Part shown: piece by piece, positions 27,237 through 36,666 of the stretch | Position numbering within the stretch: the first letter of the stretch is position 1 | Layout of the letters: each line of letters starts with the position of its first letter | Assembly: GCF_028830055.1 (NCBI RefSeq) | Contig: NZ_CP101655.1 | Span: forward strand, 2,724,498-2,788,497 | Origin: Pseudomonas serboccidentalis | Lineage (GTDB): Bacteria; Pseudomonadota; Gammaproteobacteria; Pseudomonadales; Pseudomonadaceae | DNA: 64,000 nucleotides | Direction: 5' to 3' | Translations under genes and position numbers: made by a program | The notes under the pieces: model-generated | Database searches by the model: none | What the model was told of the DNA's origin: nothing | Seen by the model: only the letters and a program-made list of their open reading frames with translations

Positions 27237-27689
27237 TTGGATAAATACGACCGCATGCTGCTCAGCGCCCTGTTGGAAAACGGCAGGGCGTCCTACGCCG
27301 ACCTGGCGCGCAAAGTGAATCTCTCCGCCCCGGCGGTGGCCGAGCGCGTCGCCAAGCTTGAGGCATCCGGGGTGATCACCGGGTATCAGGCGAATATCGA
27401 TCTGTCGAAAATCGGCCTGCCGATCCAGTGCATGATCGAGTTGCGCTTGCACCAGAACGGCAGTCAGAAGGTCTACGACGAACTGGTGAAAATCCCGCAA
27501 CTCACCGAATGCTTTCGGGTGACGGGCGATCCGTGCGTGATGATGAAGGGCGCGGTGGGCTCGATGCCGGAGCTGGAGGAGTTGATCAATCGCGTGGCGA
27601 AGTTTGGCTTCAGCAAGACCTCGATCGTGTTGTCGAGCGCGATCGAGAAACGCGTGCCGCTCGGCCATATCGAAGGCAACAGCAAATAG
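27237..27689 (+). CDS. Lrp/AsnC-family transcriptional regulator
   Basis: 150 residues starting at TTG 27237, with AGGAGT eight bases upstream; no better ATG is near. The start reads MDKYDRMLLSALLENGRASY, followed by the winged HTH ADLARKVNLSAPAVAERVAK. The RAM effector domain runs from about residue 65 to the end. It diverges from the yedA-type transporter gene by 163 bases, the usual arrangement of an Lrp-type regulator with the exporter it controls. Its target may now be non-functional. Confidence 0.92.
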   Translation: MDKYDRMLLSALLENGRASYADLARKVNLSAPAVAERVAKLEASGVITGYQANIDLSKIGLPIQCMIELRLHQNGSQKVYDELVKIPQLTECFRVTGDPCVMMKGAVGSMPELEELINRVAKFGFSKTSIVLSSAIEKRVPLGHIEGNSK

Positions 27690-27707
27690 TCAGCCCCACC
27701 GAAACGC

Positions 27708-27798
27708 CTCTGTAGGAGCTGCCGAAGGCTGCGATCTTTTGACTTTGACTTTTAGAAGCAAGATCAAAAGATCGCGGCCTTCGGCAGCTCCTACAGAG
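27708..27798. repeat. REP inverted pair, family A
   Basis: Facing arms CTCTGTAGGAGCTGCCGAAG and its complement, between two convergent genes. Confidence 0.9.
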
Positions 27799-27816
27799 AT
27801 CCGGGAAGGTTCGGAA

Positions 27817-28443
27817 TCAGCGGTAGCGCTGCAGATGTTCGCTGACTTTGGCGGCGGGGACTTTCTGTAGTTTGCACAGCAGGTCGTGCGATAGCTCGCG
27901 CACGCCATGCTTGCTGCGCAATTCATCCGCCAGATGCGCCATCAGGTTGGCCGCCATCTCGGCGTCCGCCATCGCCCTGTGCGCCTGGCCGGTGTGCGGC
28001 AGGCGTGCAAACGTGGTCAGGGTGCCGAGCTTGTGATTCGGCGCCGCCGGCATCAGGCGCCGCGCCAGCAACAGCGAGCAGGCAAAATTCTGCAATCGCG
28101 TGCGCTTGATCCGCCCCAGTTCGAAGTCCCAGAATTTCTGGTCGAACGATGCGTTGTGTGCGACCAGCGGCGTGCAGCCGACGAATTCGTTGACCTCTTC
28201 CATCACCCGCTCCGCCGATGGCGCGGTGCGCAGCATGGCGTTGCTGATGCCGGTCAGTTGTTCGATAAAGGCCGGGACGCGGACGCCGGCGTTCATCAGG
28301 CTCTGGTAACGCTCGACGATGCGCCCGTTTTCCAGCATGACCACGGCGATTTCCGTGGCGCGACAGCTGCTGTTCGGCGACAGGCCGGTGGTTTCAAAGT
28401 CGATGACTGCAATGCGTTCCAAACCGGGTTCAACTCCGTACAA
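27817..28443 (-). CDS. DnaQ-like 3'-5' exonuclease
   Basis: 208 residues. The DEDDh exonuclease motifs are intact: IDFETTGLSP (motif I, D and E), VAHNASFDQKFWDFEL (motif II) and HRAMADAEMAANL (motif III, HxAxxD). It resembles the exonuclease domain of DNA polymerase III epsilon and PolC-type stand-alone nucleases. The start could be the ATG at 28443 or a TTG at 28422. It lies 20 bases after the NYN-domain gene on the same strand, so the two nucleases may be co-transcribed. Confidence 0.88.
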   Translation of the reverse strand: MYGVEPGLERIAVIDFETTGLSPNSSCRATEIAVVMLENGRIVERYQSLMNAGVRVPAFIEQLTGISNAMLRTAPSAERVMEEVNEFVGCTPLVAHNASFDQKFWDFELGRIKRTRLQNFACSLLLARRLMPAAPNHKLGTLTTFARLPHTGQAHRAMADAEMAANLMAHLADELRSKHGVRELSHDLLCKLQKVPAAKVSEHLQRYR

Positions 28444-28463
28444 ATCAATTCTTCAGTAACAGT

Positions 28464-28943
28464 TCAATTCTTCAACAACAGTGCGCCTTCGATCGGCACA
28501 TAACGGCTGGCGGCGCGGATCAGCGAGTTGGCGGTCAGGCCGGGTACGCCGTAGGCCACTGCCTGTACGCCGTGCTTGCTGATGATGCGTTCGAGCAGCA
28601 TGTCGAAGTCGCCGTCACCGGAGGCCAGGACGATTTCGTCGACGTGGTCGGCGGCGTCCATGATGTCGAGGGTGATGCCCACGTCCCAGTCGCCTTTGGC
28701 CGAGCCGTCGCTGCGCTGGATGTAGGGCTTGAGCTTCACGGTGAAGCCGAGGTTGCGCAGGATCTGCTGGAACTGCTGCTGTTTGCTGTCACCACGGTCG
28801 ATCGCATAGGCGTAGGCCTCGACGATCTGCCCGTCCTTGCTGATGTCTGCCCACAATGCGGCGTAGTTGAAGTGACAACCATAGGCCTGACGCACGGTGT
28901 AGTAGAGGTTCTGCACGTCGGCGAACACTGCGATTTTTTTCAC
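28464..28943 (-). CDS. NYN-domain (LabA-like) PIN-fold protein
   Basis: 159 residues from a GTG at 28943, which has AGGA six bases upstream; a longer ATG frame begins at 28970. The NYN signature is visible: KKIAVFADVQNLYYT (first Asp and Asn), GDWDVGITLDIMD (Asp pair) and VLASGDGDFDMLLERI (Asp cluster), and then GVQAVAYGVP. NYN proteins are predicted metal-dependent ribonucleases. Near neighbour of the DnaQ-like exonuclease. Confidence 0.88.
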   Translation of the reverse strand: MKKIAVFADVQNLYYTVRQAYGCHFNYAALWADISKDGQIVEAYAYAIDRGDSKQQQFQQILRNLGFTVKLKPYIQRSDGSAKGDWDVGITLDIMDAADHVDEIVLASGDGDFDMLLERIISKHGVQAVAYGVPGLTANSLIRAASRYVPIEGALLLKN

Positions 28944-29026
28944 CGGGATTCCTGTGAGCGCATAGCGCACGAAGCGGGATCAGGCGCCGGGCCCGAAAAA
29001 GGCGCTCAGTATGCCAGTAAAAGGCA

Positions 29027-29140
29027 CTGTGGCGAGGGAGCTTGTCGGAACGCCACCCGCCCGGTTGGACTGCGCAGCAGGCCCTTCTTTTAAGGATGGG
29101 GTCACTGCGCACCCAGCGGGGGCAAGCCCCCTCACCACAG
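29027..29140. repeat. Repeat family C, long inverted pair
   Basis: CTGTGGCGAGGGAGCTTG at the left and the facing GGCAAGCCCCCTCACCACAG at the right enclose about 76 bases. It matches the element at 63362-63471. Confidence 0.85.
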
Positions 29141-29172
29141 GTTTTTGCTATTGGCGGGTGTCTGACCGTTAG

Positions 29173-29928
29173 TCAGACGAAGGAATCGTCGTCATCGAAG
29201 AACGACGAGTTGTCGTCGCTGTAGTCAGTATCGGTGAACCCGCTCTGATCATTGCCGAAGCTGTCATTGCCAGCCATGCGCTGATCGTTGCCCCAGTCGT
29301 TGTTGCTCTGGTCAGCCACTTGCGCCGGCTCTTCCTTGATCACTTCAACGATTTCTTCAGGCTGCTGGTTGTGATGGAACAGGCTGCTGATGCCTTGTGC
29401 CAGCATCACACCACCGGCCACGCCGGCGGCGGTTTTCAGGGCGCCGCCGAGGAAGCTGCTGCCCGCTGCCGGGGCAGCTTGTTGTGCGTAGTTGGGCGGT
29501 GGCGCGGCATAGTTCTGTTGTGGCGGCGGTGCAGCGTAGTTCTGCTGCGGTGCCGGTTCACGCCAGCCGCCGGTGGAGGCCGGAGCGCTTTGTGTCGGCG
29601 CCGGACGCGAACTGCCGCCAAAGATGCTGGACAGGAACCCGCCGCCACCGCTTGGCGCCGGGGCCGCGCTCTGAGCCTTGGCCGCTTGCAGTTCGGCCTG
29701 CAACTGCTGGACTTGCTGGGTCAGTTGCTTGTTCTGCTCGTCGAGGCGCTTGATGGCCGCCTCTTGCACCAGAATCGCCTGGGTCATGAAATAACCTGCC
29801 GCCGGCTGGCGGGTCAGGTGTTCCTTGATCCGCGCCTCAGCCTGGGCGTCGCGCGGGGCTGCCTCCGTTTCGGCCTGTTGCAGCCGGGAAAACAGTCCAT
29901 CGATCAGGGTTTGCTCTTCGCTGTTCAT
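29173..29928 (-). CDS. DUF2076 domain protein
   Basis: 251 residues. The N-terminal part (MNSEEQTLIDGLFSRLQQAE...) and the coiled-coil LDEQNKQLTQQVQQLQAELQ (about 60-85) are typical of DUF2076. The middle is low complexity with repeated PQQNYAAPPP units, then a hydrophobic Gly/Ala helix (FLGGALKTAAGVAGGVMLAQ), and an acidic tail ending DDDDSFV. The protein may sit at a membrane or bind a partner through the acidic end. Function unknown; it stands alone. Confidence 0.85.
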   Translation of the reverse strand: MNSEEQTLIDGLFSRLQQAETEAAPRDAQAEARIKEHLTRQPAAGYFMTQAILVQEAAIKRLDEQNKQLTQQVQQLQAELQAAKAQSAAPAPSGGGGFLSSIFGGSSRPAPTQSAPASTGGWREPAPQQNYAAPPPQQNYAAPPPNYAQQAAPAAGSSFLGGALKTAAGVAGGVMLAQGISSLFHHNQQPEEIVEVIKEEPAQVADQSNNDWGNDQRMAGNDSFGNDQSGFTDTDYSDDNSSFFDDDDSFV

Positions 29929-30106
29929 GGCGACCTCGTAGATTGCCGGGGATAACGTTGCCCGTGTCCACTGCGGACAGGGTGCACCTCCGTAATGGAG
30001 GCAGTGACAGGATGTTTCAACGACCTTTACCGAATGTTTACGTTTGTGTCGGCCCGCGCATCATCGGTTAAAGTGAGCCACTGTTTTCGACCTGCGATAC
30101 CGACTG

Positions 30107-30781
30107 ATGAATGCCTTCGATGTACTGCGCGACTCTCTGTATTTTTTCAAACGCCACCTGGCCAGCATCGTGCAGTTGTGCCTGCCACTGGTGATCTTCG
30201 AAGCGGCGCTGCAGCAAGTGGTGGATCATGTCACCGAACCGGACAGCTTCTCCGCCGCCAGCGTGGTGGTCGGCCTGCTGGTGTACCCGCTGTACACCGC
30301 CGCGCTGATCCTGTTCCTCGACGCCCGCACCCGTGGCGAAGCCCCGCGCAACCTCGATCTGCTGGCGATGTCTGCCCGGCTGTGGCCGCGCTTCGCCCTG
30401 CTCACGGCGCTCAATACCCTGTTGATTCTGCTCGGGCTGTCGCTGTATTTCCTGCCCGGCCTGATGTTGATGGTGATGCTGGCGTTCGCGGAATACCTGC
30501 TGGTGCTGCGCGGCATGGGGCCGTTGCAGGCGATGAAGGAAAGCCTGCGCCTGACCCGTGGGCATTTCTGGCGCATCCTGCTGTGCATTCTGTGCGTGAT
30601 GGGGCCGCTGTGGCTGCTCAAGGGCGCGACCCTGGCGGTGTACCCCGACCCGCAGAATCCGCTGATCGCGGTACTGATCGACAGTGCACACAGCTTCCTG
30701 CAGCTGTTCACCAGCGTGGTGCTGTTCCGCCTGTTCATGCTGATCAGCGAATTGCCTGACAAACGTAACGGAGCGGTCTGA
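30107..30781 (+). CDS. YciC-family inner membrane protein
   Basis: 224 residues with five to six hydrophobic helices (for example IVQLCLPLVIFEAALQQ, ALNTLLILLGLSLYFLPGLM). The start MNAFDVLRDSLYFFKRHLAS and the EYLLVLRGMGPLQAMKESLR loop with TRGHFWRIL are typical of the YciC/UPF0259 family. Function unknown. It lies 74 bases before the EEP-family gene on the same strand. Confidence 0.88.
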   Translation: MNAFDVLRDSLYFFKRHLASIVQLCLPLVIFEAALQQVVDHVTEPDSFSAASVVVGLLVYPLYTAALILFLDARTRGEAPRNLDLLAMSARLWPRFALLTALNTLLILLGLSLYFLPGLMLMVMLAFAEYLLVLRGMGPLQAMKESLRLTRGHFWRILLCILCVMGPLWLLKGATLAVYPDPQNPLIAVLIDSAHSFLQLFTSVVLFRLFMLISELPDKRNGAV

Positions 30782-30855
30782 CTTCAAGGCCCTTGGGCCA
30801 AGCGTCTACGGTCGGGTATGCTCGGGGTCACTTTTGTAATGCGATAAGCCGAGCC

Positions 30856-31935
30856 ATGCCCCGTCTGCTGCGCTACACCCTGTTGCTGATCGTGCTCGCC
30901 ATCGCCCTGATCGGCGGGCTGATCTACAGCCTGACCTGGCGCCCCGCCGCCCGCGAAACCCTGCCGGTCACCTGCACCGGTACGCCGCCGACCCTGGTGC
31001 CCGGGCAAGCCCTGAAAGTCATGACCTGGAACGTGCAGTACCTGGCGGGCAAGCGTTACGTGTTCTGGAACGACCAGGCCCAGGGCCCTGACGAGGCGCC
31101 AACCCCGGAAGACATGGCCTTCAGCCTCGACGAAGTGGCGCGGGTGATTCGCGACGAGCAGCCCGACGTCGTGCTGCTGCAGGAACTGGATGACGGCGCC
31201 AAGGCCAGTGATTACCAGAATCAGCTCAAGCTGCTGCAGGAACGGGTCACCGACCTCTACCCGTGCAGCGCTTATGCCTTCGACTGGAAGGCCGATTTCG
31301 TCCCTGATCCACACATCTTCGGCAGCGTTGGCCGCCAATTGGCGACCCTCAGCCGCTATCGCATCGAACACGCTGAACGCCTGCAATTGCCGGTGCCCCC
31401 GGCGAACATCATCAGCCGCCAGTTCGAACCCAGGGATGCCCTGCTCGCCACTAAGCTACCGCTGAGCGACGGCGGGCAACTGACGGTGTTCAACACGCAT
31501 CTGGATCGCGCCCGCCAACCCGACGACACCTTGCAGGCGCAAGTGACGGCGGTGGCCAAGGTGCTCGACAAGTATGAGAGCCAGGGCCTGCCGTGGCTGA
31601 TCGGCGGCGACTTCAACCTGTTGCCGCTGGGCCAGTATCAGCGTCTGCCGGCCGAACAGCGCACGCCCTACTCGATCGACAGCGCGCTGCATCTATTGTG
31701 GGACAAGTACCCGATGATCCCGACCAACAACGAAGCCAGCGGCATCGACCGCGCCCACTGGTTGACCCACTACCCCAACGACCCCGGCCTGAATGGCCCG
31801 GATCGCACCGTCGACTATCTGTTCTACAGCCCGAAAATCAAACGGGTCCAAGCGATGGTGCGGCAGGACGATACGTTGCGCATTTCCGATCACTTGCCGG
31901 TGATTGCGCGCTTCCTGCTGCCCGCCACTCCGTAG
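30856..31935 (+). CDS. Membrane-anchored endonuclease/exonuclease/phosphatase family protein
   Basis: 359 residues from ATG 30856. One N-terminal helix (LLRYTLLLIVLAIALIGGLI) anchors the protein, probably facing the periplasm. The EEP catalytic set is present: VMTWNVQYL (Asn), VVLLQELDD (Glu), TVFNTHLDRA (His), IGGDFNLLPLG (Asp and Asn) and ISDHLPVIARF (Asp-His). It could act on nucleic acids, phosphoinositides or sphingomyelin-type lipids; sequence alone does not say. Confidence 0.88.
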   Translation: MPRLLRYTLLLIVLAIALIGGLIYSLTWRPAARETLPVTCTGTPPTLVPGQALKVMTWNVQYLAGKRYVFWNDQAQGPDEAPTPEDMAFSLDEVARVIRDEQPDVVLLQELDDGAKASDYQNQLKLLQERVTDLYPCSAYAFDWKADFVPDPHIFGSVGRQLATLSRYRIEHAERLQLPVPPANIISRQFEPRDALLATKLPLSDGGQLTVFNTHLDRARQPDDTLQAQVTAVAKVLDKYESQGLPWLIGGDFNLLPLGQYQRLPAEQRTPYSIDSALHLLWDKYPMIPTNNEASGIDRAHWLTHYPNDPGLNGPDRTVDYLFYSPKIKRVQAMVRQDDTLRISDHLPVIARFLLPATP

Positions 31936-31978
31936 CCCACAAATACAATACCCACAGGGTTTTGTGCAGACTTACAGG

Positions 31979-32815
31979 TCAGTGCACTTCCTCCAGATCA
32001 TCATGCAGCAACCCGAAGATCTCCCGTTTCATGTCGATGAACGAGCGCTCCATGACCATGTCCAGTGAGCGCGGGCGTTCGATCGGCACGTCGAGAATCT
32101 GTTTGATCCGCCCCGGTTTGGCGCCCATCACGTAGACCCGGTCGCCGAGCAGAATCGCTTCGTCGATATCGTGGGTCACGAACAGCACAGTCTTCTTGCT
32201 GTTGCCCCAGACCCGCAGCAACAACTGCTGCATCTGCAAACGGGTCTGGCTGTCGAGCGCACCAAACGGTTCGTCCATCAGCAGGATCTGTGGATCGTTG
32301 GCCAGCGCCCGGGCAATCGCCACGCGCTGCATCATCCCGCCCGAGAGCTGCTTGGCGTAGCTGTCGGCGAATCCGCCGAGGCCCACTTCGTTGACGTAGT
32401 AGTCGACGATTTCCTTGCGCCGCGCCGCCGGCATGCCGCGTCGCTTGAGACCGAACTCGACGTTCTGCCGCACTGTCAGCCACGGAAACAGCGTGTAACT
32501 CTGAAACACCATCCCGCGGTCAGCGCCCGGTCCTTGCACTTGCTGACCGCCGACGTAGATCTCGCCGGAGGTCGGTTCGGCGAGGCCAGCGGTCAGGTAC
32601 AACAGACTCGACTTGCCGCAACCCGAGGGCCCGACGAGCACCGCGAACTGCTGATCCGGCACCTCAAACGACACCTCTTCCAGCGCAGTAAACGTGCCAC
32701 CGTCGGGTTTCTTGTAACGCAGGCTGACCTTGTCCACCTGCAAGCGCGGCGCCGCTTGCGCCGGGGTCGCAACGGGTTCGATAAAACGATGATTGGCGGC
32801 GGTTACTGAGCCCAT
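31979..32815 (-). CDS. ABC importer ATP-binding protein (taurine/nitrate/sulfonate type)
   Basis: 278 residues. Walker A VGPSGCGKSSLLYL, signature QLSGGMMQRVAIARALA, Walker B ILLMDEPFGALDSQT and the His switch LFVTHDIDEAILL are intact. The family resembles SsuB/TauB/NrtD. It overlaps the start of its own upstream permease gene's stop by 13 bases (permease end 32803), so the operon order is binding protein, permease, ATPase. Confidence 0.93.
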   Translation of the reverse strand: MGSVTAANHRFIEPVATPAQAAPRLQVDKVSLRYKKPDGGTFTALEEVSFEVPDQQFAVLVGPSGCGKSSLLYLTAGLAEPTSGEIYVGGQQVQGPGADRGMVFQSYTLFPWLTVRQNVEFGLKRRGMPAARRKEIVDYYVNEVGLGGFADSYAKQLSGGMMQRVAIARALANDPQILLMDEPFGALDSQTRLQMQQLLLRVWGNSKKTVLFVTHDIDEAILLGDRVYVMGAKPGRIKQILDVPIERPRSLDMVMERSFIDMKREIFGLLHDDLEEVH

Positions 32816-33606
32816 GCGGCAACCCTCAAGCGGAGAAAACGGAACAGTTGATCGGTGACCAGACCCAGCAGGCCGATGATCGCGATGGCGAGGAAAATCA
32901 CGTCGACCTGAAAGCCGCGCATGGCTTTGAGGCTCAGGTAACCGAGGCCACTGGAGGCCGCGACCAGCTCGGCCACCACCAGATACGTCCAGGCCCAGCC
33001 CATGGTCACGCGCAAGGTGTCGAGCACACCGGGCACAGAGGCCGGAGCGATCACATGCAGCACCGCGTCGCGGCGGTTGGAGCCCAGCGTGTAAGAAGCA
33101 TTGATCAGATCCTTGGAGACGCCCTTGGACACGTCAGCGATCATCACCAGTTGCTGGAAGAACACGCCGAAGATGATCACTGACACGCGCTGCTCCAGAC
33201 CGATGCCGATCCACAAAATGAACAGCGGCACGAACGAGGTCACCGGCAGGTAGCGAATGAAGTTGACCAACGGTTCGAGGAACGCCTGGACGATGCGGAA
33301 GCTGCCCATCAGCAAACCCAGCGGCACCGCCACCAACGACGAGACAATGAACCCGACCATCACCACTTCGACACTGGCCCAGACGTGGGTGCCGAGGGTG
33401 CCGTCGCGGCTCAGGCGCACGGCGGCCTCGAGCACCGCGCCGGGGGTCGGCAAGAACATCCCCGGCACGATGCCGCCATAGGACAACCCGGCCCACAGGC
33501 CGACCAACAACACCCAGGCCAGGCCGCTGGCGCTCCACACCACGGGCACCGGCAACCCGGTCTTGGGCGTCAGGCAGCGGCTCAGCCATGATTTGCGCTT
33601 GAACAT
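32803..33606 (-). CDS. ABC importer permease (SsuC/TauC type)
   Basis: 267 residues with six transmembrane helices and the cytoplasmic coupling motif near DLINASYTLGSNRRDAVLHV (EAA-like loop, followed by IAPASVPGVLDTLRV). The start MFKRKSWLSRCLTPKTGLPV is cytoplasmic. It works as a dimer with two ATPase subunits to import the bound ligand of the periplasmic protein. Its end overlaps the ATPase gene. Confidence 0.92.
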   Translation of the reverse strand: MFKRKSWLSRCLTPKTGLPVPVVWSASGLAWVLLVGLWAGLSYGGIVPGMFLPTPGAVLEAAVRLSRDGTLGTHVWASVEVVMVGFIVSSLVAVPLGLLMGSFRIVQAFLEPLVNFIRYLPVTSFVPLFILWIGIGLEQRVSVIIFGVFFQQLVMIADVSKGVSKDLINASYTLGSNRRDAVLHVIAPASVPGVLDTLRVTMGWAWTYLVVAELVAASSGLGYLSLKAMRGFQVDVIFLAIAIIGLLGLVTDQLFRFLRLRVAAWAQ

Positions 33607-33615
33607 GCAGACCTC

Positions 33616-34602
33616 CTAGAGCGGGCTGACGAAACGGTTGTCGACCAGATCGTCATGGCTGACGTTGTAGGGCTTGCCTTGCAGTTCGCTGGCGGTTTGG
33701 TTGGCGAGTTTGATCAGCGCGGCGCTGTCACCCGGCTTGCCCGGCGAGCCGAGAAGTTTTTCGCTCATCGCCTGATCGTAGAAGCGCACGCCTTTGGCGG
33801 CAGCGGCCAGTTCCTTCGGGTCGGAGAGATAGCCGCCGACGCCTTTGGCCATGATCGCGTAGGCCTCGTCCGGGTGCTCCTGGGTGTACTTGACCGCTTT
33901 GTACAAACCGGCGACCAGCGCCTTGACGTCTTCCGGCTGTTTCTCGATGACGCTGCAGTTGAGCGCCACCACATCAACGATCACGCCCGGCGTACTGCTG
34001 CTGTCGATCAGCACCTTGCCCTGCTGCTTGTCACGCACCATCGACAGGTGCGGTTCCCAGGTCACGGCAGCCGGCACACGCCCGGCGATGAACGCGGTGG
34101 CGGCATCATCGGCGGTCATGTTCTGCACGGTGATGTCGCTCATTGTCATGCCGTTCTTTTTCAGCAGGTACGAGAGCCAGAACTGCGACGTCGAGCCTTC
34201 GTTGACCGCCACGGCCTGGCCCTTGAGTTCCTGCAGGGATTTGACGTCCTTGCCGACCAGCACCCCGTCGCCGCCATGGCTGTCATCCAGCGCCGCGACC
34301 GCCTTGAAGCAGAACTGCGGACGGTACTTGAGCACCTCGTCGATGGTCGACGCCGAGCCGGACAGTTGACCGGAGGCCTGCGCGGCCATGTACATCGAAG
34401 CCTCTTCGACCACCGGCAATTCGACGGTCAGGCCGTTTTCCTTGAAGTAGCCCAGGTCCTGAGCCAGATAGAGGGTGCCGTAGCCGACCCAGGTGGTATG
34501 GCCGATGGACAGGGTGCCGGCCTGGGTGCTGGTCGCGACCGTCGCCGCCAGGGCGGTGATCGCCAGAGGATGGGTGAGACGAATACACAAGGACTTGATC
34601 AT
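33616..34602 (-). CDS. ABC importer periplasmic binding protein (NMT1/SsuA-like)
   Basis: 328 residues from ATG 34602 (GGGAG upstream). The signal peptide is MIKSLCIRLTHPLAITALAA... with cleavage around ATSTQA-G. The mature protein has the type-2 periplasmic fold (TTWVGYGTLYLAQDLGYFKE, ASTIDEVLKYRPQFCF, DDAATAFIAGRVPAAVTWEP). It is related to binding proteins for taurine, nitrate, aliphatic sulfonates and pyrimidine precursors; the ligand is unknown. The permease starts 9 bases after its stop. An aldehyde dehydrogenase gene on the same strand lies upstream (stop 34954), with a 351-base gap that holds a REP pair and no other gene that I see. Confidence 0.9.
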   Translation of the reverse strand: MIKSLCIRLTHPLAITALAATVATSTQAGTLSIGHTTWVGYGTLYLAQDLGYFKENGLTVELPVVEEASMYMAAQASGQLSGSASTIDEVLKYRPQFCFKAVAALDDSHGGDGVLVGKDVKSLQELKGQAVAVNEGSTSQFWLSYLLKKNGMTMSDITVQNMTADDAATAFIAGRVPAAVTWEPHLSMVRDKQQGKVLIDSSSTPGVIVDVVALNCSVIEKQPEDVKALVAGLYKAVKYTQEHPDEAYAIMAKGVGGYLSDPKELAAAAKGVRFYDQAMSEKLLGSPGKPGDSAALIKLANQTASELQGKPYNVSHDDLVDNRFVSPL

Positions 34603-34876
34603 GGAGCACTCCCGACGCTGTTGATTTAGTTTTGTCATGGGCAGTACGGCCGGCACCAATGATGTGAATTCACGATGCGGTCTCTGCTGGACTCTGGCGT
34701 GAAACACCGGGCTGGCGAGATCGATGGTGGCCCATGTGCGGGCCGAGGAAAATCAGGAAATTGTTGGCAGCAAATGATGAAAAAACTGGGTAGTGCGCAC
34801 TGCCAAAGGGCGGGGCTGGCGGGGATGCACGGGGTGGGTGCAAAGCGGAAATTTTCGCTGATTGAACGTAAGCCAT

Positions 34877-34936
34877 CGCGAGCAGGCTCACTCCTACAGG
34901 GGAACGCGGTCAATTGTAGGAGTGAGCTTGCTCGCG
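34877..34936. repeat. REP inverted pair, family B
   Basis: Facing arms CGCGAGCAGGCTCACTCCTA and its near complement in the gap between the aldehyde dehydrogenase and the ABC binding-protein gene. Likely separates their transcripts. Confidence 0.88.
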
Positions 34937-34953
34937 AAGGGGGCGACGCGGTA

Positions 34954-36444
34954 TCAGCGCAACTGAAACCAGGTGGTTTTCAGCTGGGTGTATTTGTCGA
35001 ACGAGTGCAGCGACAGGTCGCGGCCAAAGCCCGATTGCTTGCCGCCGCCGAACGGCACGGTCACGTCCAGTGCATCGACGGTATTGACCGACACCGTCCC
35101 CGCCCGCAGTCGTCGGGCCACGCGGTGCGCACGATGCAGATCATCGGTCCACAGCGACGCCGCCAGTCCGTAGACACTGTCATTGGCCAGACGGATCGCT
35201 TCGTCCTCATTGTCGAACGGCACCACCGCCAACACCGGTCCAAACACCTCTTCGCGAAACAACGGCATGTCGGCGCTGACAGCGGTGAAAATCGTCGGTT
35301 CGATGAAGTTGTCCGAGCCATTGAAACGCCGCTGCTGACCGCCGCACACGCGGGTCGCACCCGCCTGCTCGGCGCTGCGGATGGCGCGCATGATGCTCGC
35401 CGTCTGCCGGTGATCGACGATGGCCCCGGCGCGGCTTTGCGGGTCGAGCGGATCACCCGGCAGCCAGCGCTCGGCCTGGGCTTTCAGGCGTTCGACAAAC
35501 TCGTCGTGAATCGAACGCTCTACCAGCAACCGCGAGTTGGCCGAACACACTTCGCCCTGATTGAAGAAGATCCCGAACGCAGCTTTTTCCGCCGCCAGAT
35601 CCAGATCGCGACAGTCAGCGAACACCAGATTGGCACTCTTGCCACCACACTCCAGCCACACCTGTTTGAGGTTGGATTGCGCCGAGTACTGCATGAAATA
35701 TTTGCCGACCTGCGTCGAGCCGGTGAACACCAGGCAATCGATATCCGGGTGCAGGCCCAAGGCTTTGCCGGTCTGTTCGCCAAGCCCCGGCAACACGTTG
35801 AGCACACCTGCCGGAAGGCCGGCCTGCAGCGCCAGCTCGGCCAGGCGCAACGCCGAAAACGGTGATTGCTCGGCCGGTTTGAGAATCACCGAATTACCCG
35901 CCGCCAGCGCCGGCGCAAGTTTCCATGCGGCCATGTCCAACGGGAAATTCCACGGCACCACCGCCGCCACCACGCCCAGCGCCTCGCGGGTGATGGTCGC
36001 CAGCACATTGGCGGCACCCGGGGCGACCTGGTCGTAGAGTTTGTCGATGCTTTCGGCGTACCAGCGAAACACTCCGGCAGCGCCCGGCACGTCAATGTTG
36101 TAAGCGTCCATCACCGGTTTGCCCATGTTCAGCGAGTCGAGTAGCGCCAGCTCCTGGCGATGCTCCATCAGCAGATCGGCCAGACGCAGCAGCACCTGCT
36201 TGCGCTCGGCAGGCGGGCGTTGCGCCCAGGTGCCGGCCTCGAACACCTGTCGCGCATTGCGCACCGCCGCGTCGACATCCTCCGCACCACACGCGGCGAC
36301 ATTGGCCAGTAACTGGCCGGTGGCGGGGTTGATCGCGGCGAAGGTCTGCCCCGATTGCGCCGCACAGTGTTGACCGTTGATCACGGCTTGATCGGGAAAC
36401 TTCAAGGCAACGGCCTGGCGCTGCCACTCTGCAAACTCGAACAC
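34954..36444 (-). CDS. NAD(P)-dependent aldehyde dehydrogenase (PuuC-like)
   Basis: 496 residues from a GTG at 36444, chosen because AAGGAG lies eight bases upstream; an ATG frame 29 codons longer has no such site. Catalytic residues are visible: VPWNFPLDMAAWKLAPAL, KPAEQSPFSAL, the Glu in WLECGGKSANLVF and the Cys in FFNQGEVCSANSRL. The overall wording is that of gamma-glutamyl-gamma-aminobutyraldehyde and related amino-aldehyde dehydrogenases. It is divergent from the LysR regulator, which probably controls it and perhaps the ABC importer. Confidence 0.9.
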   Translation of the reverse strand: MFEFAEWQRQAVALKFPDQAVINGQHCAAQSGQTFAAINPATGQLLANVAACGAEDVDAAVRNARQVFEAGTWAQRPPAERKQVLLRLADLLMEHRQELALLDSLNMGKPVMDAYNIDVPGAAGVFRWYAESIDKLYDQVAPGAANVLATITREALGVVAAVVPWNFPLDMAAWKLAPALAAGNSVILKPAEQSPFSALRLAELALQAGLPAGVLNVLPGLGEQTGKALGLHPDIDCLVFTGSTQVGKYFMQYSAQSNLKQVWLECGGKSANLVFADCRDLDLAAEKAAFGIFFNQGEVCSANSRLLVERSIHDEFVERLKAQAERWLPGDPLDPQSRAGAIVDHRQTASIMRAIRSAEQAGATRVCGGQQRRFNGSDNFIEPTIFTAVSADMPLFREEVFGPVLAVVPFDNEDEAIRLANDSVYGLAASLWTDDLHRAHRVARRLRAGTVSVNTVDALDVTVPFGGGKQSGFGRDLSLHSFDKYTQLKTTWFQLR

Positions 36445-36666
36445 GTCGGATGCTCCTTGGACGTTATTGTGCAGCCGATGGTCGCTCAGGCCCGGACGGC
36501 CTAAAACCAGTAAAAATGTCTTCGCAGGCAATGAAAAAACTGCTCAATCGATTTCCCTGAAACCTGCACGAATGACTAAGGTTCAAGGATAAAAACAACG
36601 TCGCGCAGCGGACGCGGCGGCGCACAAATTGCTTGGAAGTCGAGTCCGCTCGTCCTGAGGTTTGCC

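Noticed and set aside
34603..34876. Sigma-54 promoter upstream of the ABC binding-protein gene
   Set aside because: A TGGCA is present, but the matching TTGC element at the correct spacing is not.
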